From: an uncultured Granulosicoccus sp.
GTDB taxonomy: Bacteria; Pseudomonadota; Gammaproteobacteria; Granulosicoccales; Granulosicoccaceae
Direction of reading: 5' to 3'
NCBI GenBank assembly: GCA_938016235.1
Contig: CALLPU010000456.1
Span: 1-15,638 of the forward strand
DNA: 15,638 nucleotides
Below, in pieces: positions 14,531-15,638 of the stretch (position 1 is its first letter; each line of letters opens with the position of its first letter). Below the pieces are notes generated by a model, which did not search any database, was not told where the DNA came from, and saw nothing but the letters and a program-made list of their open reading frames with translations. The translations under genes were made by a program, and so were the position numbers.

Positions 14531-15638
14531 ATGACACGCAAGGTTTTCATCAAGACACACGGTTGTCAGATGAACGAATACGATTCGGCCAAGATGCTCG
14601 ACGTGCTGGCCGAAGACGGGCCTGTTGAGGCCACCACCGACCCGGCCGAGGCGGACATCCTGTTGCTCAATACCTGCTCCATTCGCGAGAAGGCGCAAGA
14701 GAAGGTGTTTTCTGAGCTGGGCCGCTGGCGCCCGCTGAAAGAAGCCCGAGACGGAGTCGTCATCGGTGTGGGCGGTTGTGTGGCCAGTCAGGAAGGTGAT
14801 GCCATACACCAGCGCGCCCCGTATGTTGATGTGGTGTTTGGCCCGCAAACGTTGCACCGGTTACCCGATCTGCTCAAACAGAGCCGGAACAAGGGTAATT
14901 CGGTGGTGGACATCAGCTTCCCGGAGATAGAGAAGTTCGATTGCCTGCCCGAGCCCAAGGCGGAAGGGCCGTCGGCGTATGTGTCGATCATTGAAGGGTG
15001 CAGCAAGTACTGCAGTTTTTGCGTGGTGCCGTATACGCGTGGCGAAGAAATCAGCCGGCCGCTGGACGATGTGCTGGCTGAGGTCATGTCGCTGGCTGAG
15101 CAAGGCGTCAGGGAGATTCACTTGCTGGGTCAGAACGTCAACTCCTACCGTGGCAGCATGCATGAAGGTGGTACTGCAGACCTGGCGTTGCTCATCCGTT
15201 ACGTTGCCGCTGTCGAGGGTGTGGAGCGCATTCGATTCACCACGTCGCACCCGGTTGAATTCAGCGACTCTCTGATCGAGGCTTACGCTACCGTGCCTGA
15301 GCTCGTCAGCTTTCTGCACTTGCCTGTACAAAGCGGCTCAGACCGTATTCTGGCTGCCATGAAGCGCGGACACACCGCCATCGAGTACAAATCGAAGATC
15401 AGGAAGCTGATGCTGGCTCGGCCCGATCTGACGCTTTCATCCGATTTCATTATCGGGTTCCCCGGTGAAACCGAACAGGATTTCAACGATACGATGGCAT
15501 TGATCGAGACGATCGGCTTTGATCATTCCTTCAGCTTTATCTACAGCGCGCGCCCGGGTACGCCAGCGGCCTCTCTGCCTGACGACACCCCGATGTCCGT
15601 CAAGAAGGAAAGACTTGCCAGTCTGCAAGCATTGATCA
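14531..15638 (+). CDS. miaB: tRNA-2-methylthio-N6-dimethylallyladenosine synthase, 3'-truncated by the window edge
   Basis: Radical-SAM methylthiotransferase that adds a methylthio group to i6A37 of tRNAs reading UNN codons. The frame is open from ATG 14531 to the last base (369 codons) with no stop, so the C-terminal end including the TRAM domain is outside the window. The N-terminal UPF0004 domain has its three iron-sulfur cysteines C12 ('THGCQMNEYDS'), C49 ('NTCSIREKA') and C83 ('GGCVASQ'). The radical-SAM cluster C157-x3-C161-x2-C164 ('EGCSKYCSFCVVPYTRGEE') has the same numbering I recall for E. coli MiaB. Other signatures are 'LLGQNVNSYRG', 'RFTTSHPVEF', 'LHLPVQSGSDRIL' and 'DFIIGFPGETEQDF'. 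The N-terminal 'RKVFIKTHGCQMNEYDS' distinguishes it from RimO. No clear Shine-Dalgarno precedes the start, but no earlier in-frame start exists nearby. Confidence 0.97.
   Translation, partial: MTRKVFIKTHGCQMNEYDSAKMLDVLAEDGPVEATTDPAEADILLLNTCSIREKAQEKVFSELGRWRPLKEARDGVVIGVGGCVASQEGDAIHQRAPYVDVVFGPQTLHRLPDLLKQSRNKGNSVVDISFPEIEKFDCLPEPKAEGPSAYVSIIEGCSKYCSFCVVPYTRGEEISRPLDDVLAEVMSLAEQGVREIHLLGQNVNSYRGSMHEGGTADLALLIRYVAAVEGVERIRFTTSHPVEFSDSLIEAYATVPELVSFLHLPVQSGSDRILAAMKRGHTAIEYKSKIRKLMLARPDLTLSSDFIIGFPGETEQDFNDTMALIETIGFDHSFSFIYSARPGTPAASLPDDTPMSVKKERLASLQALI

Overview
The window reads as chromosomal DNA of a marine-type gammaproteobacterium. MetK is followed directly by AhcY, the sulfate activation genes are of the CysD plus fused CysNC kind, MiaB has cysteine spacing like the E. 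coli enzyme, and there is a betaine/TMAO-type ABC transporter of the sort common in marine proteobacteria. Genus cannot be fixed from the sequence. I see no phage, plasmid, tRNA, rRNA or CRISPR.

Layout, plus strand (1-7785): the 3' part of metK, then ahcY, which together make and clear the methylation cofactor, ending in a strong terminator (2311-2358). A 363-base gap holds a candidate promoter with an overlapping palindrome and a structured leader. Next comes a three-gene ABC transporter for a quaternary amine or amine oxide (binding protein, permease, ATPase), with an intrinsic terminator between the first two genes. It is followed closely by a GT2 glycosyltransferase and a TauE/SafE-type membrane exporter. 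A separately promoted small protein with two DUF1127-like motifs closes this side.

Minus strand (14408 down to 7850): a chemoreceptor-like protein without membrane segments carries an SBP_bac_3 solute-binding domain at its C-terminus. Then comes a tightly coupled operon: a 588-residue protein whose first ~270 residues look like a degenerate IS630-type transposase joined in frame to CysD, then CysNC (GTPase plus APS kinase), then a nucleoside hydrolase. The operon is preceded by a short AT-rich gap with nested inverted repeats lying over the likely promoter. On the plus strand at the right edge, miaB starts divergently and runs out of the window.

The strongest unusual items are (1) the transposase-like/CysD fusion together with the nested inverted repeats just upstream, which suggests a domesticated DNA-binding module tied to sulfate activation, and (2) the soluble chemoreceptor-solute-binding fusion with a sigma28-like promoter. 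Several genes here touch sulfur or methyl metabolism (metK, ahcY, cysD, cysNC, perhaps the TauE-type exporter and the amine transporter), but any functional linkage between the two strands is inference.
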